The translations under genes were made by a program, and so were the position numbers. A stretch of 64,000 nt of DNA from Spirodela intermedia (taxonomy: Eukaryota > Streptophyta > Magnoliopsida > Alismatales > Araceae): assembly GCA_902729315.2 (NCBI GenBank), contig LR746274.1:8895940-8959939 (forward strand), in the 5' to 3' direction. The notes under the pieces are model-generated. The model ran no database searches, was not told the origin of the DNA, and saw only the letters and a program-made list of their open reading frames with translations. This document shows positions 36,033-46,874 of this stretch, one piece after another. Within the stretch, counting starts at the first letter, position 1, and every line of letters begins with the position of its first letter.

Positions 36033-38609
36033 GAAACTATGGAAGCACAAACCCAGCCAAGAGAGATCACTTCTCGATATGGGCTTAATTTTGTCAGGTC
36101 AGGCATCAACAGGGGATGAATTTCTGCTAGAAAATAATGGAAGAAGAAGAAGTAGGGAGCATCAAGATGAATACATACCAGATTTTTGAGGGGATGGAGC
36201 AATGTAAGCTCCGAACGCTCGGTCTCCGCCTGCAGGAACCTCGGCAGGATCAAACTTCCACGAAAGTTGGGGCCTTGCCTTCAGACCCGCAGTCTTGATC
36301 ATACGGACCAGTCTTAGAAGGGTTTCCTCAGGAACCCTAATTGAGCTCGAATTCAGATCCACCATGTCAAACCCCATCCCTCTACACTCCTGCAGTCATC
36401 TCACATCAGAAAAAAACAAAAAATAAACTAATTTCTGTAAAAAAATGGGTTTTGCTGAATCAACCGATGTGGGATTATTCTGGCAGTTCCTCATCAGACC
36501 TCCACATACTCTTTGAAGGCAGAGGGTCCTCTGCGGAGAAGGTGATCTGCCCAGTCACCAGTGCTGACGTAGACATTGTGCTGATGAGCCATGTTGATTA
36601 TTTCTCTTATGGAAGACCGTGCCGCCAGGCTGTATGAGCCCCCGGTGAACTTCAATCCATCCACGAACTGTCCCGTGGTCTCCAAGATATCCTGAAGTAG
36701 AAGGCAGAAGGTTAGATTCATGGGAAATTATTATTCTACGCTAAAAAATAAAAAAATTAAAAAGCGGTTTATCACAAACAGATCCACATGGGTTGCTATT
36801 TTATATAATGGGAAGAAGAAAGATGAATATATTTTTATCAGAATTGGATCCATATAAGGATTTTTTTTCTCTAGAATGGAAAGAAGAAGAAAGCTAAACA
36901 GATCTTTTTCAGGAACAGATGGGCGTGAGAAATTATTGGCTATTATGGGAGGAAGAAATACGTCAATGTGGGATTTATTTTTTTCTATTATGGGAAGAAG
37001 AAATATGAATATATTTTTATCAGAAATAGATCCATATGGGGAAAAAAATTTCTCTAGAGCGGAAGAACAGGAAATTTAAACAATTTTTTTACCGGAAAGA
37101 GAGATGAACTTGAGAAACTATTGGCTATCATGGGAGGAAGAATCACGTGAAGTGGGACCTTTTTTTTCTATGATGATAATAATGAATTTAAATAGATATT
37201 AATTGGAAAGAGATCCATAAGTGAAATTAGTGAATATAATGGGAAGAAGAAATTTTAATAGCTTTTTATCAGAAACGGATCACATCCACCAGGCGAGTGG
37301 ATGAAATCTAGTGGAATAACGAGGTAGATAAATATTTCAGGCAGGGAAATATAAGTCCACTGAGCCAGATAGTTAGATTATACGCCAAATTATTTGCTAT
37401 AATGGGAAGAACAAAATTGAGTAGATAAAATTTACCAGAAGAGGAGATTAAGAGTAGAGAAGTAGTAAAGGAGATATCCCCTGATAAACCTTCAAAAGAA
37501 ATCTTGACATGAAATGAAAATCACTGGGAAGGTGAATAGCAGTCCAGAAGAGCTGAAAAGGCCTGATAAATTCTGATAAATTTCTTGGTCATACGATAAA
37601 TTCTGAAAAAACATTGGAGAATTTAGGTTTAGGGCAGTGCATCAGATGACTGAGAACTCCACACAATGAAATGCTTAGGACATAGATGGACCCTTTGATT
37701 CGATGCTGTCGATATGGAATCATTGGGCAAGCAATTATTTTCTGATGGATATAGGGATCATCATCCCAAATCAATGAGAACTGGAGAAAAGTTTCTCTAC
37801 TGATTTCAGAAACGCATGATCTATGTTCATCAAGAATAAAAGAAAAGGAAAACTGATTATAACATCTTCGCGGCAAGGGTAGGCACCCGGCCTGCATCAA
37901 AGTCTAGAAAGAGTTTGAGCTTTAGAACGGGCGTAGATCATTCAGACTAATCTGATGTTTCACATCACAGGAAATATACCAGGATCCATGCTAAAAACCC
38001 TAGTCTCTCGATTGAGACACTGAAATGGAAGGACTGAAAAGTTCTCGCACCGATCACCTGAGAGGATTTACCACGGCTAAACACCGCCACAACGAAGATA
38101 GGGCCCGGATTATACAGAGAAAACGAAAGGAAACGCGAAAATATGTTTAAAAGGAGAGGGCGAGCGCCAGCAGCATCCGTCTCTCGCTATTCGCTAGGCG
38201 AAGATGGAACTGAATACATAAAAACCTACAGGGGGGATACGAAGCCAGGACGAAGATTACGACGATGCGGAGTGGCAACAGAAGCAGAATTGAAAAGAAA
38301 ACCACATACACATAGATTTCCGCGGGAGCCACCCCATCCATCCGTCTCTCAAATTATATTCCGAAGTCGCGTAATCCCCCGGGGAGGAGGATTTCAAAGA
38401 AAAACAGCGAAAATTACGCGGGGGGATTGAGCAGAACTTGGAGATTCTGAAGAAAAAAAATGAAGAGGCAGCGTGAGACTGACCTGGAGAGCTTGGTGGG
38501 TGGTGAGGGAGCGGCTGTAGAAGGGCCCCCTCACCTCCGTCACCCCGAACATCCTCGGTTTCTCCGGCCGATCCTCCTCGTACTCCTCCTCCCTGAAGAA
38601 CCTCGCCAT
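35245..38609 (-). CDS. HSA32: HSA32, heat-stress-associated 32 (phosphosulfolactate synthase-related)
   Basis: Five exons (38484-38609, 36500-36691, 36179-36389, 35461-35669, 35245-35370) give 287 residues; the Arabidopsis protein has 286. Recognisable blocks are EDRPEKPRMFGVTEVRGPFY, GQFVDGLKFTGGSYSL, HNVYVSTGDWADHLL and GPSAFKEYVEECR, then VPEETLLRLVRMIKTAGLKA, RAFGAYIAP, FLIRKAERCLEAGADGIMI, GRLGLDRTMFEA, LFVDHSQVMGLECLRG and a final SYFLF. The fold is that of archaeal ComA, a TIM barrel. In plants the protein is heat-induced, is needed for long-lasting acquired thermotolerance, and supports HSP101. The stretch before the end has an unusual RRR and five-glycine insert. Intron 1 (1.8 kb) contains repeats, and a G-box (CACGTG, 38721-38726) lies about 110 bases upstream. 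Confidence 0.95.
36790..37280. repeat. ~190-bp degenerate tandem repeat in HSA32 intron 1
   Basis: The phrase TAATGGGAAGAAGAAA.ATG followed by ATATTTTTATCAGAA.TGGATCCATAT recurs near 36810, 36990 and, more eroded, 37180 and 37240. The unit also contains GAGAAA.TATTGGCTAT.ATGG. Confidence 0.7.
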
Positions 38610-39140
38610 TTGTCCCCTCTCTCTCCCTCCCTGCCTCCCCAGAGCTCTCCGCTTCGTGATCGGCTCTGAGAAGAAGTACCTCGGAAGCTCTGGACGCTTC
38701 GGGTTGACTGACTCATGTGCCACGTGTCTCGACCATAGGAGCCGACTCGGCGCTGAGTTGGGCAAGAACGTAAGTCTGAACCAATGGAAACATGGCACGG
38801 GAGACAATAGTGGCAAGAGGTTCCCTGTGCTGTAATCCAATTCCGTGAAGGGTGCGGGCCGTCTTCCTGGCTACCCCGGCCCGGCCCATCTATCAATCGG
38901 ACCATAAAACTGAGCCCGAAATTAAGAAAAAGTCAACAACGCAGCCTCTCTCTCTCTCTCTCGTTCGCTCGCTAAGTACATAGGGAAATCATAAGGGTCC
39001 CTAGTTGGCTAAGAAGATATACCAAAGAGGGGTCGACCCATACTGACTTACAACACTTTCCTTGTTGATAAAAAACTTTGAAGCAAATAAAAAAGTTGAC
39101 TTCAAATTCTTATTTGGAGCAAGAGGATGAACTTCTTTTA

Positions 39141-39610
39141 GCAAGTGTATCACTTTTTGCTTGTTTGAGCTGAAATGACAGAGTTCTTCCTAGTCAAAAC
39201 CTCTTTGAGTTGACTCAAGGGTTGACCTGATTGTTAGATTGACTTCTTGGTTCGTTGTGGGTGTGCTTGGGTCAGTCAAAGATCTTATGATGCGTGGCAT
39301 CCTTTCTAGCATGTCAAGAGACATGGGCTTCTTCATAAACTTTGCTAACTTTGACTTTCAATGCGTCACCAAGTAACACCATGTGTCACTTTTTGCTTGT
39401 TTGAGCTGAAAAGAGAGAGTTCTTCTTGGTTGAAACTTTCGTTGGGTTGACTAAAGGGTTGACCCACCTTTTGAGGGTGTTGTTGGATTAATTTGATGAG
39501 ACTAATGGATTGACTTTTTGATTTTTGGTGAGTATCCTTGTGCCAGTCAAACATCATTTTTTGCGTTTCAAGAGGCACATGCTTCCTTAGACACTTCCAA
39601 TGTGTCATCT
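39141..39610. repeat. Direct duplication of ~235 bp
   Basis: CACTTTTTGCTTGTTTGAGC starts near 39150 and again near 39387. Both copies continue with GAGTTCTTC, GGGTTGACC and GTCAAA, with moderate divergence. Confidence 0.75.
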
Positions 39611-39797
39611 TATTTTGTAATTTTATTTTGCCGTTTATGTTTTAGATAATTTTCATGTTTCACTTTGACTTTCTGCTCATTGCCACTTGCCATCATACAC
39701 TTTGACATGTGTATTGAAGTTGTCATACATAATTGTATGATGATGGCTGGAGACTTCTTAGTTTGTTATAGAGACAATTCTTTGGCTCATAATTTCA

Positions 39798-40395
39798 ACT
39801 TATGATCGAAAAATATATCTACCCAACAACAAGATTATACTAAAGTTTTATGTCTCAATTACTAAATTAATATGATTTACATAATTTTTCATTTGCAATC
39901 ATGATTTCAGTTAGTTTGTAGAATAAGCTCATCGTGTGTGCAATTCAGGATCTCGACAAGAAACCTCAGTCAACTTGTTGATGAGTTTTCTTCATCTGGA
40001 AAGAGTATGAAGTCAACCAAATTGACTTCAATTCATAGTTCACTCAAAAGTCATACCTACATATTTTTCAAAGCTTGATGCCTAATTTTTAATGTTATAA
40101 ACCTATCACGAACTGAAGAAGGAATATTCAACCTATGAGCGAAAAATATATTTCTACAACAACAAGACTAGACCTAAATTAGTCGTCTCAATTAAGGAAT
40201 TTTTATAATTTATGCAATTTTCATTGTAATCATAATTTCAATTAATTTGTAGAATATCTCAACCATGAAAAGCATGGGAAAGTGTGTGAAGTCAACTAAT
40301 TTGACTTTAACTTATAGCACAATAAAAAAGTCACACATACATATTTTCTAGGGATTGATGTCTAATGTTTAATTTTATAAATCTCTCATGAACAT
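39798..40395. repeat. Direct duplication of ~300-325 bp
   Basis: Copy 1 (39798-40105) and copy 2 (40124-40395) share TATGA.CGAAAAATATAT, CAACAACAAGA, TTTGTAGAAT, GAAGTCAACAA.TTGACTT, AAGTCA.AC.TACATATTTT and TTGATG.CTAATTTTTA in the same order. Confidence 0.8.
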
Positions 40396-40849
40396 ACGAA
40401 AAAAATAGTAGAGAGATGGAGAGTTTGATCACCATAAACAAGATATCAAAGGTATACTTTTGACTCGTAATCAAGGCTTAAAAATATATTACAAATAATA
40501 ATCATACCACATTTTAATCTTCAAATTATTGATTTTTTAAAATTTCAATGTCATCTTTTTTATTTTTTTGTAACATAATTAATCATTTTCAGATAGTTTC
40601 ATAATTAATTAATTTCAGATGGCTAATTAAATCTTGACATCTTCAGGATATATCTGATCTCATCATAATTAGGAAGGTAGGTCACAGATCAAGCATCTAA
40701 GTTTGATCTATAAATTATATTCTTAAAAATTTATCCCAAAAAAGGCCATATTTACTCATGAATTATATTCCACGGAATAATCTTAATCTCATGCATATTG
40801 GTTATTTTAATGGCCCGATCTGGGTCTTCCCACATTTCGGGCTTTTTAG

Positions 40850-41120
40850 GGCCCATGTCTTAAAAATGGGCTGGGCGGGTTTTCTCTCTAGTGGGGCCCA
40901 CATTTAAATGTGATTAGTAAAAACATTTAAAGTTGGCCCTGCTTTTCTCGTGGGCCATGTCATGGGCCCTCCCTCCCCCCGCGAACCTATCTTCGGATCG
41001 TTCCTAAGAACCTCATCTGACCGTCCATTGGAATCCAAATCTGACGGTCCAGATGGCGATCCTCGTGATCGCATCCTATTTGCCGCCCTCCTGTTGAACC
41101 CCTCCTGTAACTTATATATT
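40850..41120 (+). promoter_or_regulatory. H2A promoter: site II (TGGGCC) cluster and TATA box
   Basis: Four TGGGCC/GGCCCA motifs (40850, 40895, 40951, 40963) lie 280-400 bases before the H2A ATG. They match the site II elements bound by TCP factors in promoters of proliferation-linked genes. A CCATTGG (inverted CCAAT box) is at 41025-41031, and a TTATATATT TATA box at 41112-41120. Confidence 0.6.
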
Positions 41121-41250
41121 CTCTGCCAGGGCCGAACCTGCTGCTTCTCATCGTCTTCTTCCTCATCGCGCTGAGAGAAAACCTTCTGCTCCCCATCTCT
41201 CTCTCTCTCTGCTCTCTGTGTCTGTCTCTATATCTCGGACCGTGCAGAGG

Positions 41251-41998
41251 ATGGCAGGAAGGGGTAAGACGCTGGGGTCGGGGGCTGCGAAGAAGGCGAC
41301 GTCGAGGAGTAGCAAGGCCGGGCTGCAGTTCCCCGTGGGGAGGATCGCCCGGTTCCTCAAGGCCGGGAAATATGCAGAGCGCGTCGGCGCCGGCGCCCCC
41401 GTTTATCTCGCCGCCGTACTCGAGTACCTCGCCGCCGAGGTACCGCTCCTCGTCTCCTCTCCACCTTTTCGCCGAATTAGGGTTTGGTCGCCTCTTCCGC
41501 CGCCGCAGCCGTGTTGGTTCTTCCGTGAGATTTCTCCTGTTCACATGGTTATCTTGAAATAACCGCGGCCGTCGCTGATCTGTAGAGATGGCGCGATCTG
41601 TCTCCTCCCTCCTTTGAATCCCCCGTCGTTCTGCAGTTTTCTCGATCTGATGGGGAGCTCTGTCGCGAACTTCGTCCTCTGAGATTTCTCTAACTTCACA
41701 TATTTTCTTGATCTGATCGATGATCGGGGGATAATCTGTTCTTGATAATGATGATCGGATGGTGTGGTCTGCTTGGGTGTAGGTGCTGGAGCTCGCCGGG
41801 AACGCCGCCAGGGACAACAAGAAGACGAGGATCGTGCCGCGGCACATCCAGCTGGCCGTGCGCAACGACGAGGAGCTCTCGAAGCTCCTCGGGGACGTCA
41901 CCATCGCCAACGGCGGCGTCATGCCCAACATCCACAACCTCCTCCTCCCCAAGAAGACCGGCGCCGGCTCCAAGTCCGCCCCCGCCGACGACAGCTGA
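41251..41998 (+). CDS. Histone H2A (canonical)
   Basis: Two exons, 41251-41439 and 41783-41998, encode 134 residues. They begin [20 protein letters not shown] and contain the histone fold words [63 protein letters not shown] and [15 protein letters not shown]. The short tail ends SAPADDS. There is no SQEF motif, so it is not H2A.X, and no extended SPKK tail, so it is not H2A.W. The acidic-patch residues are present. The single 343-bp intron interrupts the fold at AAE|VLE, a conserved plant H2A position. It packages DNA as part of nucleosomes; the promoter suggests cell-cycle expression. Confidence 0.97.
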
Positions 41999-42355
41999 TC
42001 AGCTCCTCACGCCTCCATCCCCACCAGACTTAGCTTAGCTCCATCATTCCCCATCTTTCTCTCTCTCCTCGCTGTCTGTCTGTCTGCATAACCTGAATTT
42101 GTGTGAATACCTCGAATTGTAATGAAGAAGTCGTCTTCCTCCCTCGGGAAGAAATTCTTCTCCACTCTGAACTGCTGCAGATCATGAACATCTGGGTTGA
42201 GATCGATGGAACGTCGGAGATTAATATTATTATGTTGATAAAGAATCGAAAAAGAAAACGACTCCCTTTCTGAATCTTGTTCATTCTCTGTTGCCCATAA
42301 TGCCCTCTATCGAGAAATCGCCTTCTTATTGGACGAGAGAGAGATATCTCGGAGA

Positions 42356-44200
42356 ATGAGCGATGAGATGGTTCCGTCTGATAATGATGCCTCCAGAGCT
42401 TTGGTTTATCTTCTCCAGAGGGCGAGGGGGATATCGCAGATATTCCGTGTCCACGCCCGGTTGATCGCCGGAGGGCTCGCCGGAGAAACCTTCTTAGCCG
42501 GCAGGCTCCTCCTCGCCGTCGCCGAGCTGGGGACCGTATCGCCGGAGGAAGCGCCGGCGTACGCGGAGCTCGTCTTCTCCGGCGCCGGCGAGCCCAACAC
42601 CTTCCTCTGGAACACCCTCATCAGAATCCACGCCGCCGGGGCGGACCCCCGGCGAGGGGTGGCGGTCTTCCGCCGCATGCGGCGGCGAGGGGCGGCGGCG
42701 GACCAGTACACCTTCCCCTTCGTCCTCAAGTCATGCGGCTTGTCCTCGAGCTGGGAAGAAGGGAGGGAGATCCACGGGGAGATCATCAAGAGAGGATGGG
42801 AGTCTCACCTGTTCGTGACTAACGCGCTGATCGCCTTGTGCTGCCGCTGCGGGGAGCTGTGCCATGCTCGGAAGTTGTTCGATGGGATGCCTCGCAGAGA
42901 TCTGGTTTCCTGGAACTCGATGATCTCCGGGTACGCCGGCGGCGGGGGGAAGATGATGGAGGCCCAGGAGCTGTTCGATGAAATGCCGGACAGGGACGGC
43001 TTCTCCTGGGCGATCATGATCGACGGGTACGGGAAGAAGGCTGGAGAACTGGAATCCGCTCGCAAATTGTTCGATGAAATGCCGGAGAGAGGAGATCTCG
43101 TGTGCTGGAACTCGATGATCGCCGGATACGTCGCCGTGGGAAGGATGGAGGAGGCGCGCCGGCTGTTCGACTCCATGGCGGATCAGAACGTCATCTCCTG
43201 GAGCACCATCATCGAGGGCTACGTCAACCATGGGGATCCCAAGGAGGCTCTGAGCTTGTTCCAGCGGATGCTCCTGCGGGGGGTGAAGGCTGACAGAGTC
43301 TCCGCCGTGGGGGCGATCTCTGCGTGCGCCCAATTAGGCGCGCTCGAGCTCGGGAGATGGATCCACTTCTATCTGCGCAAGAACAGGATCCATCTCGACG
43401 TGGTGATCCACACAGCACTGGTGGACATGTACATGAAATGCGGCAGCGTAAAAAACGCCAGATCCGTCTTCGATCGGATGCCGAACAGAAACGTCATCTC
43501 CTGGAACGCGATGATCGTCGGCCTCGGCACCAACGGCCGCGGGGAAGAAGCCCTAGACCTGTTCCACCAGATGGAGGAGGACGGTATAGCCGCGGACGAG
43601 CTCACGTTCCTCGGCGCCCTCACCGCCTGCGCACACACAGGTCGAGTGGATGAAGGCCTCGCCATCTTCCGCCGGATGAGGAGCAGATCTCAGATCGGAG
43701 TGGAGCACTGCGGCTGCGTGGTGGATCTCCTGGCGCGCGCCGGCCGGCTCCGCGAGGCCAGGGAGCTCATAGAGAAGATGACGGTGGCGATGGCGATGGA
43801 GCCGGCGGCGGTGCTGTGGGGGAGCTTGATGGCGGCGTGCAGAGTGCACGGGGAGGCGGATCTGGCCGAGGAGTGCGGGCGGCGGCTGGTGGAGATCGAC
43901 GGTGGCGGCGGCGGCGAGGAAGCGGGGGCTTTGGTGCTGCTGTCAAATGTGTACGCGGAGGCGGGGAGGTGGGAGGAGGTGTGGGAGGCGAGGGAGGGGA
44001 TGAGGAGGAGGGGGATGAGGAAGGAGGGAGGGAGGAGCGCCATCGAAGTGGAAGGGGAGCTTCTGGAGTTCGCGAGTGGTGAAGGAGCACGAATGCCGGC
44101 GATGGCGGAGGATATATACGCCGTCGTCTTGGGGCTCTCTAAGCTCTCTGAGAATCCATCGGGTTATTATTATTATTTTTCTTCTGGTCTGGCAGTTTAG
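42356..44200 (+). CDS. Pentatricopeptide repeat protein, PLS class with E domain
   Basis: An intronless frame of 614 residues. PLS-type PPR motifs run from about residue 80 to 470: WNTLIRIHAAG, YTFPFVLKSC, LFVTNALIALCCRCG, LVSWNSMISGYAGGG, FSWAIMIDGYGKK, VISWSTIIEGYVNHG, IHTALVDMYMKCGSV, VISWNAMIVGLGTNG, TFLGALTACAHTG. An E/E+ region follows, with GCVVDLLARAGRLREA, AVLWGSLMAACRVHG, LLSNVYAEAGRWEEV and SAIEVEGELLEF. There is no DYW domain. Such proteins usually bind organellar transcripts and act in C-to-U editing with a DYW partner; target and organelle are not evident. The ATG at 42356 follows a frame open only from a TTG. GC content is extreme, and the last residues include a YYYY run encoded by a TTA repeat. 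Confidence 0.93.
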   Translation: MSDEMVPSDNDASRALVYLLQRARGISQIFRVHARLIAGGLAGETFLAGRLLLAVAELGTVSPEEAPAYAELVFSGAGEPNTFLWNTLIRIHAAGADPRRGVAVFRRMRRRGAAADQYTFPFVLKSCGLSSSWEEGREIHGEIIKRGWESHLFVTNALIALCCRCGELCHARKLFDGMPRRDLVSWNSMISGYAGGGGKMMEAQELFDEMPDRDGFSWAIMIDGYGKKAGELESARKLFDEMPERGDLVCWNSMIAGYVAVGRMEEARRLFDSMADQNVISWSTIIEGYVNHGDPKEALSLFQRMLLRGVKADRVSAVGAISACAQLGALELGRWIHFYLRKNRIHLDVVIHTALVDMYMKCGSVKNARSVFDRMPNRNVISWNAMIVGLGTNGRGEEALDLFHQMEEDGIAADELTFLGALTACAHTGRVDEGLAIFRRMRSRSQIGVEHCGCVVDLLARAGRLREARELIEKMTVAMAMEPAAVLWGSLMAACRVHGEADLAEECGRRLVEIDGGGGGEEAGALVLLSNVYAEAGRWEEVWEAREGMRRRGMRKEGGRSAIEVEGELLEFASGEGARMPAMAEDIYAVVLGLSKLSENPSGYYYYFSSGLAV

Positions 44201-44210
44201 TTCTCATCAA

Positions 44211-44294
44211 GTCAGGATGGCCGAGTGGTCTAAGGCGCCAGACTCAAGTTCTGGTCCTCGTGAGAGGGCGTGGGTTCAAATCCCACTTCTGACA
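44211..44294 (+). tRNA. tRNA-Leu (anticodon CAA)
   Basis: 84 nucleotides that fold fully. The acceptor stem GTCAGGA/TTCTGAC is followed by discriminator A. The anticodon stem CCAGA/TCTGG encloses loop CTCAAGT, giving anticodon CAA at 44245-44247. The long class II variable arm (CCTC GTGA GAGG) is as expected for leucine, and the T arm is GTGGG TTCAAAT CCCAC. There is no intron and CCA is not encoded. It starts 10 bases after the PPR stop codon on the same strand. Confidence 0.97.
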
Positions 44295-44515
44295 TGACAT
44301 CCTAGCACCGTTGTTGTTTATAATCAGACGTGTAAACCTTTTTTGACTATTTTCGAAGTCAACGTTGGCCAACGCATTCCCTCTCTCTCTCTCTCGCTAT
44401 CGTTGTTTTTGTCCCTTCTCTCTCTTTTGAAGTCAACGTTGGCCAAAGCATGGTCTCACTCTCTCTCTCTCTATATGAGGCGACTAAACTTCATACGGTT
44501 CCAAAAACGAGTGCT

Positions 44516-44550
<35 letters not shown>

Positions 44551-45610
44551 ATTCCGATGGCTACTAGTATCGCTCGACCGAATTCCTAAGTTTGCAGAAT
44601 GAGATGGTTTACACGACAGAAATAAGATCACGAGTAATTCAGGACATACGGCCGCATTCTATGTGGCGGGCTCTTTGAGAGAGAGAGGTTGTTCCTTTCT
44701 CTCTCTTCCTCTCTTACTTCTTCAGATGCGACTGGAAACAAGACCCTTGGGCGAATCACGGCCGCCCAACCTCTCTCTCTCTTCCTGCAGGAGATCAACC
44801 AGAGTTAACAAGACGAGACGGAAAGCTTCCATCCTCCCTGTCTTTCTCTCTCTACTTCTATCCTCGCAATGTTTTCTCGCTAACCATTTCTGCTTCCATT
44901 ACTAGTTCTACCCGTGCACGTATCTCTCTTCCTCTCTCTGTCTCTCTCTGTCTCTCTCATGTGGTTCTAGCCCAACAGGGGCCTCTCTCGTTCGTACCCA
45001 CATAGATTTCTCTCACTTGTTCTATCCCATATACCTCTCTCTCTCTCTACTTATGTATGTGTTTCTACCCCTACAGGAGCCTCGCTCGTTGGTACCAACC
45101 AACCCCACATAGGTTTTCTCTCACAAGTTCTTACCCATGCAACTCACTCTCTCTATTCACGTATCTGTGGTTCTACCCCAACCGGGGCCTCTCTGGTTGG
45201 TACCAACCAACCCCACATATATTTCTATCACTAGATCTATCGCATACCCCCCCATCTCTCTCTCTCTTTCTCTATTCATGTTTATGGGGTTCCTACATGA
45301 GCCTCTCCCGTTGGTACCAACCAACCCTGCGTAGAGTTTCCCTCACTAGTTCTGTCCCTGTACCTCTCTCTCTCTCTCTCTTCTCTCTCTCTATTCATGT
45401 ATGTGGTTCTGCCTCTACGCGAACCTCTCTCGCTGGTACCAACCAGCGCTACGTAGAGTTTGTCTCACTAGTTTTGTCCCATGTGCCTCTCTCTCTCTCT
45501 CTAGTTCCACCCCATATACATTTCTCTCTCTAGTCCTCCCCGTACAAGGTCCCCCCATCACATTGTCCTCACTCCATACAGGTCCTCTTTCTTACTGCTT
45601 CCACCCACAC

Positions 45611-45647
<37 letters not shown>

Positions 45648-45849
45648 CACCTCATGAAGTTCCTCCGACTGGTTCACACCTAGTCAAGTCTCTCTCCTCT
45701 CTCTCTCTAACTGGTTCTTACTGTATCAGATAGATTTCTTTCTGTAGCAGCAGTTAATCGATCAGTCATATGCAGAGCGCATGGAAAAAAGGGAAAAAAA
45801 GAAAAGAAAAAGGAACGACTGGTCCAGAGACGTACCAGATTCATCTCCG
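44295..45849. repeat. CT-rich region with a ~115-bp minisatellite
   Basis: From about 44905 to 45500 a unit of 105-120 bp repeats five to six times. It consists of CT tracts, ATTCATGTATGTGGTTCTACC, then CCTCTCTCGTTGGTACCAAC and CAACCC.CATAG, then TTTCTCTCACTAGTTCT. The palindrome TTGGTACCAA is present near 45089, 45196, 45310 and (variant) 45431. At 44357 and 44430 the phrase GAAGTCAACGTTGGCCAA is duplicated. The open frames here follow the repeat. The region lies 3' of the formin gene, which ends at 45850. Confidence 0.85.
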
Positions 45850-46843
45850 CTAGGGGCTCCCATCGTCCGAGCTGGAGGAATCCGCCCGCCCCCCGCGGAT
45901 CGACGGGAAAGGCCGCTGCCGCCTCGGACCCGCCGTTGATCTCTCTGGGTCAACCCTCGCCGCCGTGGCCGGAGCTTCTCTGACCTCCCTGCAAGCCTTC
46001 TCCAGCATCCCGAGGAAATCCCTCACGATTCCGAACAGCCTCAGCCCCTCGTCCTTCCGGGCTTCGCCGTGGAAGAAGTCAACTGTCTTCTTCACCAGCA
46101 GCCCCGCCCTCTTCTCCTCCTCCAGCAGCGCCGTCACGCCGCCCTCTGCGTCCTCCACGAAGCTCCGCAGGGCCCGGTGGAACCCCCCCTCCTCCTCCAT
46201 GCTCCTCATGTCCCCGTTCAGGAAGCTCCTCGTCTTCAGGAGACCTCTCCCCAGGGCAGCGGCGGTGCCGGCCAGGGCGTCGGCGTCGAGCAGCGCCGCC
46301 TTCTTGACGTTCTCCAGCTCGCTGGGCAGGCCGGAGACGACCTCCAATCCCAGGCGGCGGTGGCGGTCTCCGGAGTCGGAGGGGGTGGCGACGCTGCCGG
46401 GGGGTGGCGGCGCCGCCTGGCGGTCGGCGCGGATGCCTTCGGAGAGGACGATCTCTTGCACGACGAAGTGGAGGAGAGTGGTCTTGCCGTCGGCGCCCTT
46501 GACGTCGGCGAGCTTGAGGAGGGTGTCGAGCTTGAAGGCGCGGGCGCCGCCGCGGTAGGTGCCGTCGTTCATCCGGTTGCCGATCTTCACCACAGCCTCC
46601 AGCAGCTTCTTGAACAGTCTGCTGTTCTTCAGCTCCTCGCAGGCCGCCTGGCGTGGAAATCAATGGAGATCTGAAACGGTTGTTAGCAGTCCGAGGGGGA
46701 GAGAGAGGATGATTGAGTTCATTGGACTTTATGGTAATTTCTGGAACGGATGGTTGCTCTTCAGCTTCCAGGAGGCTACCTAGCATAGAAATCAACGAAG
46801 ACGAACAACCAAGCAACAATGGCGAGATGGGTAGACAGAGGTT

Positions 46844-46874
<31 letters not shown>

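Larger units (their letters stand above)
38610..41250. other. Divergent intergenic region between HSA32 and histone H2A
   Basis: AT-rich DNA with two separate direct duplications (annotated separately) and promoter elements at each end. TTGAC words are frequent (for example GTTGACTCAAGGGTTGACC at about 39208). No coding sequence recognised. Confidence 0.5.

Noticed and set aside
38680-38710. Possible heat shock element upstream of HSA32 (GGAAGCTCTGGACGCTTC)
   Set aside because: Only two of the alternating nGAAn units are intact; too weak to claim without HSF binding data.
45057-45533. 158-codon frame in the CT-rich region
   Set aside because: It follows the ~115-bp minisatellite; the repeated RWYQPT word is a translation of GGTACCAACC.
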